DNA of 64,000 bases from Piper betle. Its lineage: Eukaryota > Streptophyta > Magnoliopsida > Piperales > Piperaceae. Positions 1-12,740 of this stretch are shown piece by piece (positions within the stretch are counted from its first letter, which is position 1; each line of letters begins with the position of its first letter). The position numbers were made by a program, and so were the translations under genes. The notes under the pieces were generated by a model, which saw only the letters and a program-made list of their open reading frames with translations, did no database searches and was not told the origin of the DNA. The DNA lies in NCBI GenBank assembly GCA_033002965.1, contig JAURVB010013846.1, forward strand, positions 102,322 to 166,321. The letters run 5' to 3'.

Positions 1-83
1 CAGGAAAACAATCCAAATAAATATAAAAAAGGGCAGGATTACTGGAGAGAAAAGAGAACCAATTTAGCATTACTTTTACGTAC

Positions 84-258
84 CACATAGTTTCACTTGG
101 TTTTATCCTCTCATACAGATCAATAGTTTCCAGTAATGGCACAAGCAATCCAGATGACTTGCAATTAATACTTAATGTGCTCTCATTCACGTCCAAAAAT
201 ACATCCCTGGAACTTTGAATATCTTTACCCATCAATGGCATCCTCAGCTCCATTTCCG
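84..258 (-). CDS. Internal exon of a possible CS/p23-like domain protein, partial gene
   Basis: One minus-strand exon is visible. It opens after an acceptor ending in GCAG (259-264) and closes at a strong GTACGT donor (83-78). It encodes about 58 residues that include MELRMPLMGKDIQ, SRDVFLDVNESTLSINC and LYERIKPSETMW. The alternating hydrophobic strands and the DVNESTLSI and ERIKPSETMW pieces resemble an HSP20-like CS/p23 or PIH1-type beta-sandwich. This is recalled family pattern, not a search, and the exact family is uncertain. The rest of the 3' part lies beyond the left edge. The 5' exons should lie to the right but were not found between 259 and 1182. It could be an extra 3' exon of the neighbouring basic-motif gene, but that gene has its own stop at 1183. 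Confidence 0.45.
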
Positions 259-1182
259 CTGCACCATCAGAAAACTGTTCACAAAGTCACATTTAACTTT
301 CCATCGACACACTCTTATATAGACTCAGAAAGAAACCCATAAAGAAAGATATCTCAATCCAGTACACTAAAGAAACCATTCTCCCTTAGGCATGAATAGC
401 CAGGCTTCAATACTACTAGAACTACTTTAAGGCTCTAACAAGCAAGCATTCCATTCACCGTTAGAGCAAAATTGCGGAGGGTGCCCGGCACCTCTGCGGC
501 CTCCGACTGCATGAAGGCGGCTTGCGGCGCAGCGGCTAATTGCCCGCAGATAAGGAGCAGTGGGATGAGAAGGGATTGGAGCTTTGAGGATCTGAAGAAG
601 GATGTGATAGTTGTAAGCATATAATGCAATTGCAAGCATCATCTTTGTTATATTGTATAATGTACTATAGTCTGTATGTTTTTTGAGCAGCTACTGGAAA
701 TTGTGATTGTGTTTCAACACACCTTTTGGAAGAAAAAACTCTTCTAAAGGCTGTCTGAAAAACTGGTTTTTACAAGCTTGTACAAAATATTTATCTTGTA
801 ATATAATTGAATAATTGAATGGTGGCCGTAATAAAAGAAATATTTGAAGTGGATGGTTGGCTTTATCCGGCACAGTAAATTGCAGAAAACACTTCACAAA
901 TTGAAATTGATAAGCCAATTCCATTTACAGTGTGCAAGCTTGACATCTCATGAAAGCAATGAAGGCCGTACTGCTTGTGTTAGAAATTTCTTTTATATTA
1001 TAGTGTTAAGCAAAGGAATAGAGAGCAAGATGGAGATAATGTGCATTTCTTGTGCCATTGATGTACACAAAATATAATGGTAAAGTTCGAAACGATTGTG
1101 TGTATGACGTATCATCAAGTTCTGGAGAAGGAAATGATACAAAAATTGATCCTCAAGCAAGTTTTTGTGGCTGTCTTCATTC
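259..1182. other. Unassigned stretch between two minus-strand genes
   Basis: No convincing exon could be placed. A small GC-rich patch at about 470-545 lies inside a 66-codon minus-strand frame (435-635) that starts with a hydrophobic, signal-like stretch. It has no recognisable family and could be a leader exon of the gene ending at the left edge. The remainder is AT-rich, and part of it is presumably the 3' UTR of the gene that stops at 1183. Confidence 0.4.
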
Positions 1183-2584
1183 TTATATAGATGTAGAAGA
1201 AGACCCTTGAAATCTTCCTCGAACCAACTTGTTTCTAGCATCAGCCTTCCAATCTCTTTGCGCATGGGTTGAAGCCACACTCAAAGTGGTTTCTGCGTCA
1301 TTCACATCATCTTCCATAATCTGCTCAACACCGAAATTCACATCATCTCTTCATTGGAGTCAGTTGATTGAGTTTCTGGCTCAGTTTGTGACGATGCTAA
1401 TCGGGCATCTCTTTTCCAATCTCGAGAGCAGTACACATAGTTTGCTAGTTTATTTGAAGGGATACATGGCTGCTGTCCTTTTTCAGCTAATAGATCTTGA
1501 GTTTTCCACCCTTCAAGTCTGCTTCGAGTCGTTTGCGAGCTCTGTATCTCCTCTGTCGGTCCCTGTTTTTCTGCCTCTGAGTGAGAAGGGCATTGGTATG
1601 CTTATCAGTACACTCCCTTGCCACATTGACATTTAGACTTCCACTCAATCTAGGCAAAGGCTGTATTATCTGCAAAATGTTGACAATGCAGAACACAACC
1701 TGGTCAGAAATGAAACATCATCTATGCCTTATCTCAGTTAGTCCGGGAACAAGGCGGCTAGAATTGCATCACCAACTATTTACTTTTAGAAATAAAAATG
1801 GCTGATGTTGTTTGCCAAGGATATTATTGATAATCCCAGGGATCAGAGTTATCTCCAATAGAGAAAATATAATACCAACTTCAGCTTTCTTTTAACTACC
1901 ATAAAAACCATAGGATTACCAATTTCATCACTAGGAAACAATACTAGCCATAACAAAATGTACAATCAAGAACTTGAAAGTGGAGAATGTAAACAGATAC
2001 TAGAGGATAACATCTGAAGCAAAGAAAGAAACAGAGGTGATGTTGCAATGCTTAAGAATAAGAAAAACTGTCAAGAGCAAGATATCCAGCATGAAGCAAT
2101 TTTAACCTGAAAAGTTGGGGCAGCAATGGCGGCGTTGCTGCAATTGGGGTTTTGGAAGCTGTTAATTTGGATTTCAGCAAAGAAAGGATTAGATAGAACC
2201 AGAACTCTGTCAGGGGGCACTTGTGGGAGAACTGCACAAACACTTCCAGTAGCATCTTGCAGTGCAGCCTCTTTACATGCCTCATTATCCAAGCTGCTCT
2301 GACCAGTTTTTAAGACAAGAGAACCATTTGTTGCCTTGGGTAAAATAGGAGCAGGAAGTATTTGTGAGAATGAAGAGGCTTCGTTTGGAAATTCGTTTTC
2401 ATTTTCTTCAGAGATTTGGGTGTTTCCCAGAGTCTTTTCTAGGCGTTATGCGGTCTCTATACCGCTGCTGTCTTAGGCGGTTCTTAAGGCGGTGTGTTTC
2501 TTCATCCATATAATCTCTATCACATTGTCCTGTTGGCTTGTTTGCACCTAAATCAGGATGTTGTTTTGGTGAGTTCCACAACAT
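1183..2584 (-). CDS. Plant protein with duplicated basic RYRxRKR and RDWKxDAR motifs (frame broken)
   Basis: Two coding exons, 2584-2107 and 1669-1183, are joined by a phase-0 intron (CAG|GTTAAA donor, TTTTGCAG acceptor). The start ATG at 2584 follows an in-frame TAA. Exon 1 carries LKNRLRQQRYRDR; exon 2 carries RQKNRDRQRRYRARKRLEAD, then YCSRDWKRDAR and a second AQRDWKADAR near the C terminus. The basic blocks look like a bZIP basic region without a clear leucine zipper, so nucleic-acid binding is possible but inferred. I remember similar plant proteins with this motif order but no established function. The reading frame is broken three times: one extra base at about 2446-2449 inside the first basic motif, and one missing base at about 1517 and at about 1347. 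Correcting these gives about 321 residues. Either a recent pseudogene or consensus errors. Confidence 0.6.
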
Positions 2585-4145
2585 GATCAGTATAAATTAT
2601 CTGAAAATCTTCTGTATGTATAAGACCAACATAAGCAGATTTCACAGAGGGGACACGTTCATAAAACATCAAGAACAACAAAAGCTGTCTAGTTAGAGAG
2701 AAAATCCTCTCTAGTTGGAAGCAAATAAATTAGAACGACAAGGTTATACACAGTGCCATAGCACTTCAAATGACAGTAGCTCTCAAGAAACATTCCTTCT
2801 GATTTCTGTGATTTATTATCATATTGACATTCAAAAATTCACAAAGAACAATGAGAATTTCACCAATATCTTCGCCCTCACCAATATCCAATAATGATCC
2901 AAATCATTCGTTAATTAGGATTAAGAACTCATGGCAAAAAATCCTACAAATGTCCAAATATCTTCGAAATATTTCAACCAACCCCAACAATGAGAAACTG
3001 AAAATTGTACACCAAGCTAAATGCAAGGCCTCACTTGCATTACTAGCAGGCAGTGAGGCATGGAATGAGAGTTACATGTGAGCTTATGAGAGCAAACTAG
3101 ACGACTTTGTAACTATATCATATGAAATAGAATGTAGAAATGTTTCATTCTCTGGGATAAAATATGGTTAGGCTGGCAGTACCCTTGTAGTTTTGAAGAA
3201 ATATTTACTTAAGCAGCAAAGGAAAAACTTTTGGTACTCAGATTTGTCTTCTTTCTGGACGAGAATACATAGACTCGTATGAAAAAGGTAACATGCACAC
3301 ATTGAAAAGAAAGCAGCTATTACAGATTGATAACGTTCCAAGATTCAATTTTTATGAACTAACCAGCACCATTTAAACCTTCAATGCGTTCCTTGCAACA
3401 ATGCACGTTATAAAAGGGAGAAAAAAAGGAATCCAATCAAACACCCACGAGCCAAACTTGCAATGATTCGACAAAAATCTCCATCCAAAAACGTGCAGAT
3501 TCATATAAATACAGCATCAGGATGGACGCGTCGTCCACAACTATTTGATCACATTCCCTCTTCCCACCAACAAAATAAGCAAAAACAAAAAAAAAACTTG
3601 ACATCTTCCATGACTTACAAAGCCCAATGTTCCATTCTTACTACTTTCACAATGCACCCATCAATCTCTCCAAGAAGGAAGACATTAATAAAAAACAAAA
3701 CACAAAAAAAACGTAAGCTAGCTAATTAAATGCCTTACAGACCCATTGTACATAAGCTATATCACCAACACCAACACAAAGAGGAACCGAACAAACAACA
3801 CTAGAAGTAGCTAATAATGTAACAAAAAAAAGCAGTACCTTACAGGGAAAAGCAGAAGCAGGAGAAGAAACCAGTTAGCTAAGAAGAAGGAGAAGATGAA
3901 GGGGGGGAGAGAGAGAGAGAGAGAGATGAGAGGGAAAGAGGTAGAGGTTGGTTGGAGAGGAATGGATGTGGGAATGGTGTGTAGAGAAGGAGAAGAAGGG
4001 AAATAGGAGGCGGGAGTGAGGAAAAAGCGTATAGGGAGGCGAAAAGAGCGAGGTAGCGTCCATGCCATTGTCCTCTGGTTTCTCTCCTTCTTCCAATCCC
4101 AACGATACCACGCCGGGGTGTTCGCGCCATTTTTCTTAAAACACT
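2585..4145 (-). promoter_or_regulatory. 5' leader and first-intron region of the basic-motif gene
   Basis: On the minus strand, about 4130-3840 is a pyrimidine-rich tract, typical of a plant 5' UTR, ending near a possible donor (AAG|GTACTG at about 3840). The first coding exon begins after an acceptor (TTTTCAG) just upstream of the ATG at 2584. I therefore read this as a non-coding first exon plus a long leader intron. The stretch 2600-3830 is AT-rich and shows no conserved coding pattern. The transcription start is not defined. Confidence 0.4.
3906..3927. repeat. (GA)n microsatellite
   Basis: An uninterrupted run of GA dinucleotides. It reads as CT repeats on the minus strand and lies inside the pyrimidine-rich leader of the minus-strand gene. 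Confidence 0.9.
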
Positions 4146-6425
4146 TCTCTTTTCTCTTTATTTAATCTAATCTCTTGTCATGTGTAGGTCTTAAAAGACT
4201 AATGAGGGACCTAAGGAGGTTATTGGGCAGGGTATTATTATAAGTTCGTTGGACAAGTCGAGTTAAGTTTTGTTCGAGTAAAATAGCATTTATTTAAATT
4301 TTATTGACCAGGTTTGAGATAATTTAATTTGTATTTATAATTAATTTTTTAAAAATATAAAGTTAATTTTAATGACTAATTAAAATACATTGTGTAAGAA
4401 ATTTATATATAATTTCTATTTATTAACTAAAAGTTATACTTTTCCGAAAAATAACAACTTCCGGATAAAATATTATTGGCCAAAAATTATTACTATTCGA
4501 TAATACTTTTTCACTTTCGGTAAACATGTATGTTTGATTAGAATAGAAAATATAGTTTCGATTGTTCGAATGAAGATAACTGTTTAGTTAAACATGTGAA
4601 AATTAGACAATTTTTTATTTGCAAATATATCTAAATTAAAGGTCATATATTTTCTACTGCATATATAAGATAAGTAATTTTAATATTACTTAATTATTTG
4701 TGATCAAATACATTTAATCTATCACATTGATTTGACGTAATGTAGTTAATAAAATATTATAGTCATGGTAATAAATAATTAGTATTTCAATTTTTTTATT
4801 TAATTAATAACTGTCTTCCTTTTGTATTGTTTTAGTTATATATTTGAAAAAAAATATAAAAGTGCAGTTTTTATATAAAAGATTTATCTTTGGACCATGT
4901 AAATACAAACCGCACTAGGCACACGAGTCCGGCTAACTCAACTAATTTGTTAATTCCCCTTATAAAAATATTAAATTAGTTCAAACAGATTTAAAAATTT
5001 GCATAAATTGACGAATATTATTGTCATGAATAACACTTTCCACGTCACTTCTACCACAATACTAAGTCGTTTAAATGATCAATTTTTATTAATAAAAAGA
5101 AATTAAAAGTTGCCCTCAAATAAACATTAGGAAGTTCAACCAATGAAAAATGCAATATAAATAAATAAATAAATAAACTCTCATGTCCATGATATAGGCC
5201 CACGTCGTCATGGGCCCCTTTCATTCTGAACCCTCCTCTAATTTGATCAAATATTTCCATATTTTGCTTTTAACAAATATGGTAACACCACATCAAAAAA
5301 TTTGTCTATGCAAATTCCTGATTACCTGACTATTTATCAATAACTCAAGCCCAACTAATTCATGCACTAGCAATATGTTAACATGGCTCCAATTATTGTT
5401 TTTTTATGTAAAAAAAGGCATGAATCAAAATCCATTCCATGAGGCTCAATACAGCACTCATCCATCCCTTATTGATCAAAGCCACGAAACTCGTTTAGTT
5501 CAGAAGGCATTCATTGTTCAATTTGTCTTTCTAGTTTGGTAACCTGTCATATGTTAGTTGTTGCAATAAATCAAGAAATGATACAGCTTTGTAGTGATGT
5601 TAAGTTTTGGAAGACATGAAACCCATTACCCATAGTTTTAAAATTCTTCTAGTAGGCTCTATTTCGTAGATTCTTGAGTCAAAATTAATAGACACACTGT
5701 AAAGATGATTTTGTAATTGATTCTCAAGTAATAAAAATTATTAAAATATATTATATTTATTTAATTAATTAAATAAATATTTTAAAGTAATATAAATTAT
5801 ATATTTATTAATTTCAATACTAACATATTAATATATATTAATTTTATATAATTAAAAAAATTAATATAAATGATTCTAAATCGATTTAAATTTGATTTTG
5901 AGTTGACCCTATTTCATAATAGAGACTGAATTTTAAAATTCTAAAATATAATAAAAACCTTTGCACATTTCCAAATTATGAATTATGTTGCAGTCTTCAC
6001 TTCAAACATTTTTTTTCTTTTTAAGTCATATCAAACAGTGTCATTCCATGCAATAAATCTCTCAAATTTGTTAGTATTAAGGTCATCTCAATCTATAAAT
6101 CTCCGATAATTATCATATATATATATAAAGACGTGTTCTTTTTGTGCTAATATGTTACATTGATTGCATTCACAGCTCTCTTGCTTTGCGTGTGAATCGG
6201 TACAAAGACTACATGTTTATCACAATTACAGATGTAGTCGGCAACTACTACCAGGAAAGCATCCTATAATTCTCCTCCTACGTTCATCCATCATAAAAAA
6301 AGAAAGCAAGCTTGCCCGCAAGCTCAATCAACCCAGCATGCCCAAAAAGCTTCAAGCTCTAGTTACATGGAGCTTCAAACTTGTAATTCATTCACCGTGC
6401 TTGATGCCGACCCAGAATCAGAAAA
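4146..6425. other. AT-rich intergenic DNA
   Basis: No exon was found between the basic-motif gene and the 3' end of the reductase gene. The stretch is strongly AT-rich with short simple repeats, for example AAAT repeats at about 5155-5176 and TA repeats at about 6115-6127. The only longer frames are short and low in complexity. Confidence 0.6.
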
Positions 6426-6526
6426 TCAAATCAACATCTCGATCTCACCTCTGAAACCCACCATCAGCTTGTTCAACTTCTTGTTGCTGATCCGTTGCTG
6501 GTACACCCTCAACTCCTCACTGCACA

Positions 6527-6577
<51 letters not shown>

Positions 6578-7905
6578 AATAAAAGAGCGGTTTTAATCTC
6601 AAAATTCTAGAAAATCATTTTCGATTAAAAAAATGAAAAATTCAATAAGTTAAGAGGCACCTGTGAGAGGGAGAGCAGGTGGGCATGGCGGGAGAGCATT
6701 TGGGCCAGCCCGAGGGCATCCTCCGGCCGGTTGACGACGTTGTTGAAGCAGAGGTAGCGGCCGTAGGCGGTGGAGTCATGGAAAACACGCAGGAGCGCAT
6801 CGACGAGGAAGCCCACGTCCACCGTCACCAACACTCCGTCCTCGTACATCTCCGCCACCCCCTTGAGGGAGGGGTCGGCCGCCGTCGTCCCCGGGGCGGT
6901 GAGCAGGCCGGCGTTCACGGCCACCATGCTTACCTCCCTGTCCATGGCCAGTGCCCACGCCGTCTTCTCCGCAAGCGTCTTTGCCATTGCATGCCACAGC
7001 TACAATAATTCAAATACAATATGCATAAACATTTATTTTTAAAAATGATAAATTGGTTAATCACGTATAAATCTTAATTTATAAATCTTATGTTTTAAAA
7101 TATTAAATTAAAAAAAGGATAATAACAGATTAATTAATTAATTCATACTTTGAAAGTGCGGCAAAAGGATGGTTCGCTCCAGCTGCGTTCATCGAACTCA
7201 TATACGGACTTCCGGTTGTCTCTCCAGATCACGGCGGTGACGGAGGAGGTGAAGACGACCTTCTCCATCGTCTCCGTCTGCGCGCAAGCTTCGAGAACGT
7301 TATGGGCGGCTCTGACCTCGGTCTCCGCCATGAATTCCTGCAATAACAAGCTCCAAGTCAACCTCCCTTCCAAGCTCTACCCAACAAATTTTGCTGGCAA
7401 TTTACTGCCATAGGTCCACTGTGAGTAAAGATTGAGTGGCCTTATGATGATTGACAGAGAAGGAGATGATTAATGGCTAAGGTGCTTAATTACATCGTAG
7501 GTGAGCTGCTCGTGGGGAGGCTCAAAGAGTAGAACAAGCCGGAACAGCCATGGAGGGCGTCCAAGATGCTCTGGTAATCAAATGGGTCGGTGTGGAAGAC
7601 GCTCAAGTTCTTGTTCCCGCTTGTCATCCCTTTCAAATCTTGCATGCTCCCTTCAAATTAACCCGGAAGAAGAGAAGAACAACATTAAAAAAAAAACCAA
7701 TCAATTATATGTATCAGCACGACAAACTAGATTGAAACTAAGCTAGCAACCAACCATGACTGTGAACTGCAGCATGGACAGCAAAACCCATGTCGAGAAG
7801 GCGGTTGACGAGGTTGGTACCCAGATGGCCGGATGCATCCATCACACAGACTCTTCTTGTTTGTGGCTTAACACCAATATCATTCTCAGAAGACATAGGA
7901 GCCAT
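6426..7905 (-). CDS. SNL6-like cinnamoyl-CoA reductase family protein (frameshifted copy)
   Basis: Five exons fit on the minus strand: 7905-7755, 7650-7494, 7337-7149, 6999-6661 and 6519-6426. Exon 1 has the nucleotide-binding segment RVCVMDASGHLGTNLV, a variant of the GxxGxxG motif of extended short-chain dehydrogenases. Exon 2 has the VFHTDPFDYQSILDALHG block, exon 3 HNVLEACAQTE and VVFTSSVTAVIW, exon 4 NAGLLTAP, and exon 5 YQQRISNKKLNKLMV. This block order matches SNL6-type CCR-like proteins, NAD(P)H-dependent reductases; rice SNL6 is linked to defence. The substrate is unknown. Two breaks are visible: exon 2 lacks one T just before the expected FEPP motif (about 7530), and exon 4 appears to lack two bases at the usual QMLSP block (about 6690). 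With both restored all splice phases agree and the length is about 310 residues. Pseudogene or sequence error. Confidence 0.8.
6528..6569. repeat. (TA)n microsatellite in reductase intron 4
   Basis: About 40 bases of alternating AT directly beside the acceptor side of the last intron of the reductase gene (6520-6660), ending in a short AC run. Confidence 0.9.
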
Positions 7906-7976
7906 GGTGGTGTATAGCAGTGGAAGGGAGAAGAGTTGAGGTGGATGGGGACTTGGAGGTGTGTTGGAAGAGGAGG

Positions 7977-7984
7977 TATTTAAA
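7977..7984 (-). promoter_or_regulatory. Probable TATA box of the reductase gene
   Basis: The minus strand reads TTTAAATA about 72 bases upstream of the chosen ATG at 7905, leaving room for a short pyrimidine-rich 5' UTR. This supports starting at the MAPMSSEN methionine rather than at the upstream in-frame methionine at 8046, which would lie above the TATA box. Confidence 0.5.
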
Positions 7985-9914
7985 GAGGGGAGGAGGGAAA
8001 GAGAAGGGTAGAGTGGTGGTAGATGGTGAAAGTAGCTGGCATTCAAAGAGGAGGCGAGCAGGTGATGGGTTCGTTGTTAAAGGGGAGAAGACAAGGGAAG
8101 GTAGGATTGAAGCTTTTTGTATTCAAGATTTGTAATTTCATGCAAGCAAGGCGTTGTGTAAATAGGGTGTGCTTATTTGATCATTTTCTTCTTTACCGGT
8201 TTTAAGTAATTACATTATATTGTCAAACATTTGAAAATATTTTATATGATCATAATTAATTAAATTCTGGTTAAAATACGGTAATTTTTATTAAAAAAAC
8301 CAGACTTTAAGAAATTTTCATATTAAAAAATCGATAACAAATTTGCGGCAATATCATATTTAAAATTTAAATTATGGCCACAACCTAAACAGTGATGCAA
8401 CGAAAATACTTACAAATTTATCAACTATCCCTTATACATAAGTAATAATTATTTTAATTTGATTAGACCTTATCACTAAGTGTTAGATGTCCTAATCACA
8501 AGCTCCAATTTGATGGTTATCAACGATTACATAGTAATAATGAAGATTTATGTATTATGTTATGACATAAACTACGTGTTGTTATTGATTACGTTTTTTA
8601 GGGTGTTTATGTTTTTGACATTGAATCAAAGATAAAAGTATTTGTGATCGAGGGTCAAATATTTTTTATTAAAAAAATTAAATAGAAATAAAATGTCATG
8701 GGCTAAAAGTCAGCCGGGGCCCTATCTGAAGACCCCATCGGGAGGTCAATTGTCCAACTAATGGCCACGAGGTGGGAGGCCACAAGAGCTAGCGTGTCAA
8801 AGTGTCCTGAGCTTGACAAACTCGGATGCACCTGTTTTTGTTTTCTAGCATTCATGTAATAAAAGATCAAATCAAATAGTAGAGCTAAGATTGATAGTTA
8901 GTTTACATTGTAGCAAGTTTATCAGTAAACAACCCTCTGGTCCATGGTTTTAGGTGGCAACAACCTTACTTGAAGTCCATTACTTTGAAGCCATTTGTTT
9001 CATTGTTCATGACTCCAACTTCGAACCACTTGATCTTTATAATTTAATTTGTTCAAGTACAAAATATTGGACCCCATTTTCATCAGGCCAAGGACTTGTC
9101 TAGTGGATCGTACTTAATTTGATTTTGTTCTTCAATTCTTGTGTGGTTGTGCCTGGTTGATCAACAAAGAAGCTAAGTGTGTGCCAAAAAACTGCATGAT
9201 TGTTGTGTACACCATAAGAGATAAGATGATTGAATATTAATTAAGGGATTGCTTAAGAAAGTGATTACTTAACAGATTCCCAGATAAATACATCAGAGGC
9301 TACTAGCAATACTGTATGTTAAAAGCCTAAAGATTTAGAGTTCACGTCTTGGTGTGGAAAAGTCTAATGCACTCTATATCCTTTCTTTCATAAAAAGTGA
9401 TTGGATGGGTTATAATGTGATTGATAGGTTGGCTCCAGTTTATGATATGTAGTATTCAACTGTTCATATGGCTTAATTTGATGACCATGGGAAACATGAC
9501 TTTATGGGGCAGCCTTGATGTTGATGATGAAATTATATGTTAATGCCATTTCTCCCCTTTCTTCTCATTCACTTGACACATAGAAGGACCATTGCATTAT
9601 TTGTTGGTATGAAAATAGTTTTGTCTTTCCAAAATGTGTCTTTAATTTATTAAACAAGATAAAGGGGGAGATTAGTCATTTTGAATCATGGTTTTTATAA
9701 TTTTTTTATACCGCATATCTAAAAGAATTCGATCCAAAATGTGTCGTCTGATATTCTTTTTGATATTGACTATCCTTTATTAAATCTTGGGAGTCTACGT
9801 AGAATTTAAGAACCTAAAAGATTTTGATTTAAGCACCGCCAACAATCAATGTAACACTTTGCTTATACAAATTTAGAGGTGGGCGGTAGAACGTTGGACA
9901 AGGCATTGGGCAAC
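7985..9914. other. Intergenic DNA upstream of the reductase gene
   Basis: Promoter-side and AT-rich spacer sequence. I see no exon, RNA gene or well-defined repeat end here. A moderately GC-richer block at about 8700-8830 is unassigned. Confidence 0.5.
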
Positions 9915-11576
9915 TATAAAACCCTAGTTTCAGATTAGTGTTTTACTAGCTTGTTGCCTTACTTGGTTTGGGTTAGTTTCGACAGGTCGAGTCAGTTTAG
10001 CTTTTAGATTATGAGTATGAGGTTTAGATGACAATCTGAACATGTTATATAGGCTAAGTATGTTCGTTATATAGACTACAGCTTCAGTTATATTACACTA
10101 GAGCATGAGTTATTAGTATATATTTGAAGTATACAGGTTTTTCCCTATGCTAGCATAGAGTTTTAGGGATAAATCTAGGTTGTTGTAGTATTTAGTATCT
10201 GTTTGAGTTTTCTCAAGGTATTTTATTTATATGTATCTTGGGGATTTTAGATTACCGAATTATTTGTGTGTGTCTCGATTTACATGCGTGCATGTATTCA
10301 TTTGGCTTGCATTGTTTCTTGGTTAAAACGATGTTATTATTGATATGAGCTCACACTACGATTATGTATCATATAGAGTTGTAAGTCTTTTGTTTAATAG
10401 TGGATTATGATGTAGGTTCTGGAATCTAAGCTCGTCGTAGATGTGACAATAAGCTTGGAACTTAGACCACAAGTATGTGATGACTCTTCTTAGATTTACC
10501 TCTTTACTCTATCAATATTTGATTTCCAGATAGTATGACATGTTAAGTGGCTGTGTTATTAGACCCCACTTTAACATGTGCTATTTAATTGTATTTTACT
10601 TCTATGATAATAACCCTCGAAGATGAGATCCATCGTATTATTTTCAAACTTAGCTCTACCTCACGTTGCCTTTGGGTCTACTTATATGATTCCCTTCCTA
10701 GTTTTATATATAGTTTTTATCGAGTTTCAGTGAGCTAAGAATTGGTGGATTTGACCTTGCCTATATCATGAGTGGGCGCATATGCAAGTTGCAACGAGAT
10801 CTGAATCAATGAGAAGGTTGTTCCATTCCAGAAGGATCTTGGCACCTTTACGTAATAAGCTTTCTCACACCCAAAGAGGTGTAGAGTAGATGTGCATAGT
10901 GCATGTTTAAATTTGTAGCATTAGATGGTGTTGAAGGTGATTGCCTGAGAGTACTCGACTATTGTATTTTGTATCAAAGTTATATGGAGGTTTGAAGAAG
11001 GCTTAGGTTATGTGTTTTGTCCTGAGAGTGGGATCAATTATTACTGAGAGGGGGATTTGCCGAAAGTGACACAATACCAGTTTAGTTCAGGATGTCATCA
11101 AGTTTGAAGTTTGATGGCTCCTTACTAGATGCCCTTAAGCGTTCACATAGAGAATATATATTATTTTCTTTTCTCGTGGAAATCAAATTCCACCTACTTG
11201 TTTATGCTAGTTATTTTCCGGATGAGTGTCACATGTTGGTGACATTTTTCTTATTATATATGTAGGTCTTGTCTTCTTATATCTTGGGCCGGCTTTAGTG
11301 CAATGATAGATAGACGCTATACGCACTTATACTTAGTGCGTTGTTATTTTCTTTCGTTCCTTTGTTTGTATTTAATGTGTGTTCATTTATATTTATTCGA
11401 TATATTATTGAGTGTTGGTTGCACATTAGTGGTGTCTTCCTTTCTCGAGGCGTTAAAAGGGTTACTTCAATATATTTCTTGTTTGAATCTTACGGAGAAA
11501 TTAATTTAGATATGACTTGACTCGATCATAACAATCTTATTCTGATTTTTAGGTGAACCAGAATCAGGGTGTTACA
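9915..11576 (+). mobile_element. Decayed, internally deleted solo LTR (copy A of the main LTR family)
   Basis: It begins TATAAAACCCTAG and ends GGGTGTTACA, matching the ends of the longer copies at 19036 and 28207. A central block at about 10600-10740 (AATAACCCTCGA, AGATGAGATCC, TTGCCTTTGGG, TATCGAGTTTCAG) is clearly homologous to the same part of those copies. It is only about 1.66 kb long and lacks their GC-rich 5' third, so it is the most eroded member. No matching target-site duplication was found (GCAAC versus TTATC). Confidence 0.65.
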
Positions 11577-11639
11577 TTATCCATCTACTTAATCTCAGAC
11601 AAATAGTCAGTCGTCCGTAGTCAAAATTCTTTGATCAAA

Positions 11640-12110
11640 TTGGTCACAATCTATTCAAAATTAGGTCAATTTAAGAATTTATTTTCATCCTATATTATTT
11701 TATTATCTACTCATTTTTTCCATTATAAATATTAATTTTTCTCACAACCAACTAATATCTTATTTATATAATCATTCTCTTTTATTTTTCTAAGTTTTCT
11801 CATGCCAATTAGCATTAAAATTAAAAACAATTTTCTAAAGAAAATACTAAAATAAAGAAATATTATATTGCCATAAAAATTTCAAAAAATGAAAGTTAAT
11901 GTGCTTTAAATTTGATAATTATTAATGATAATTGGGTAATAAAATTTAAAAATATCATTTATACTATAAATTTATGATTTTTTTCTGTCACTCAATCAGA
12001 TATTATGTCCAGCAAAAGAATTATTAATATTTGATTTATTTTTATTTAATCATAATAAATCGAACAAATTCAATTACAAATACTTCGTACTTGAGTCAAC
12101 ACTATCGTCT
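11640..12110 (+). repeat. AT-rich dispersed repeat, single copy
   Basis: This stretch (AAGAATTTATTTTCATCC through the ATGTGCTTTAAATTTGATAA segment) is plainly similar to 16239-16640 and more weakly to 54640-55000. No coding content. The boundaries are approximate. Confidence 0.5.
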
Positions 12111-12740
12111 CCACCCGAACTTATAATAATCTTCCGACCAATATCTTGACAGTCTCCATTTGGGCAATTAGTCTGAGTCCTTTGGCTGCCGGATTTGTCG
12201 GACACCAACTTTGATCAATTCACACCACAGAAAGAGAAAGATTATATGTGACGTAATACAAAATTTGATCATCTAAGGATCATGATAATCGGTTGGTTGC
12301 AATTAAGTGTTGATGTGCTGCAAGGCCTACACTCTTCTTCATAATAATGTTCTTCCAACCGTCCAACCCCCTCTTATAAATGAGAATACAACCCGTAACC
12401 TTCCACATTATCGTCATCATCAAATACGTGGTCTATGCACACATACAATAGATAATTGACAAGATATTGATGATATTAGTTGAATGAGATTGAAGATGAT
12501 AATAAGACATTGAGGAGGCGTATGAGTTTTTGCTCACACATCCTGTAGAACAAGTGAAGACAGATGCAACTTAATAACGAAACTCACCATGAACAGAAGA
12601 AAAAAATGGCGCTTCGTATGAAACTCAAACTAATGTTTCAGAGCTTGTACAAAATCTTTTAAATGACAAGAACAGTGATCGACATCAAGGGAACACGAAA
12701 TAAAAAGTCATCCATTATAAGCATCATATTCATATTGATT
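12111..12740. other. Spacer downstream of the RPN8 gene
   Basis: AT-rich spacer with no exon seen. The part nearest 12740 is presumably the 3' UTR of the minus-strand RPN8 gene. Confidence 0.5.

Noticed and set aside
3811..4130. Serine/proline/leucine-rich minus-strand frames
   Set aside because: They translate a pyrimidine-rich 5' leader containing a CT microsatellite. No conserved protein pattern.
6513..6519. Use of a GTGAG acceptor for the last reductase exon, which would keep the visible frame
   Set aside because: The GCAG acceptor four bases upstream is far better and gives the EELRVYQQR start in phase 2. Together with the lost QMLSP block this points to a two-base deletion in exon 4.
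6679..7042. Plus-strand frames of about 90-110 codons
   Set aside because: Antisense shadow of exon 4 of the reductase gene.
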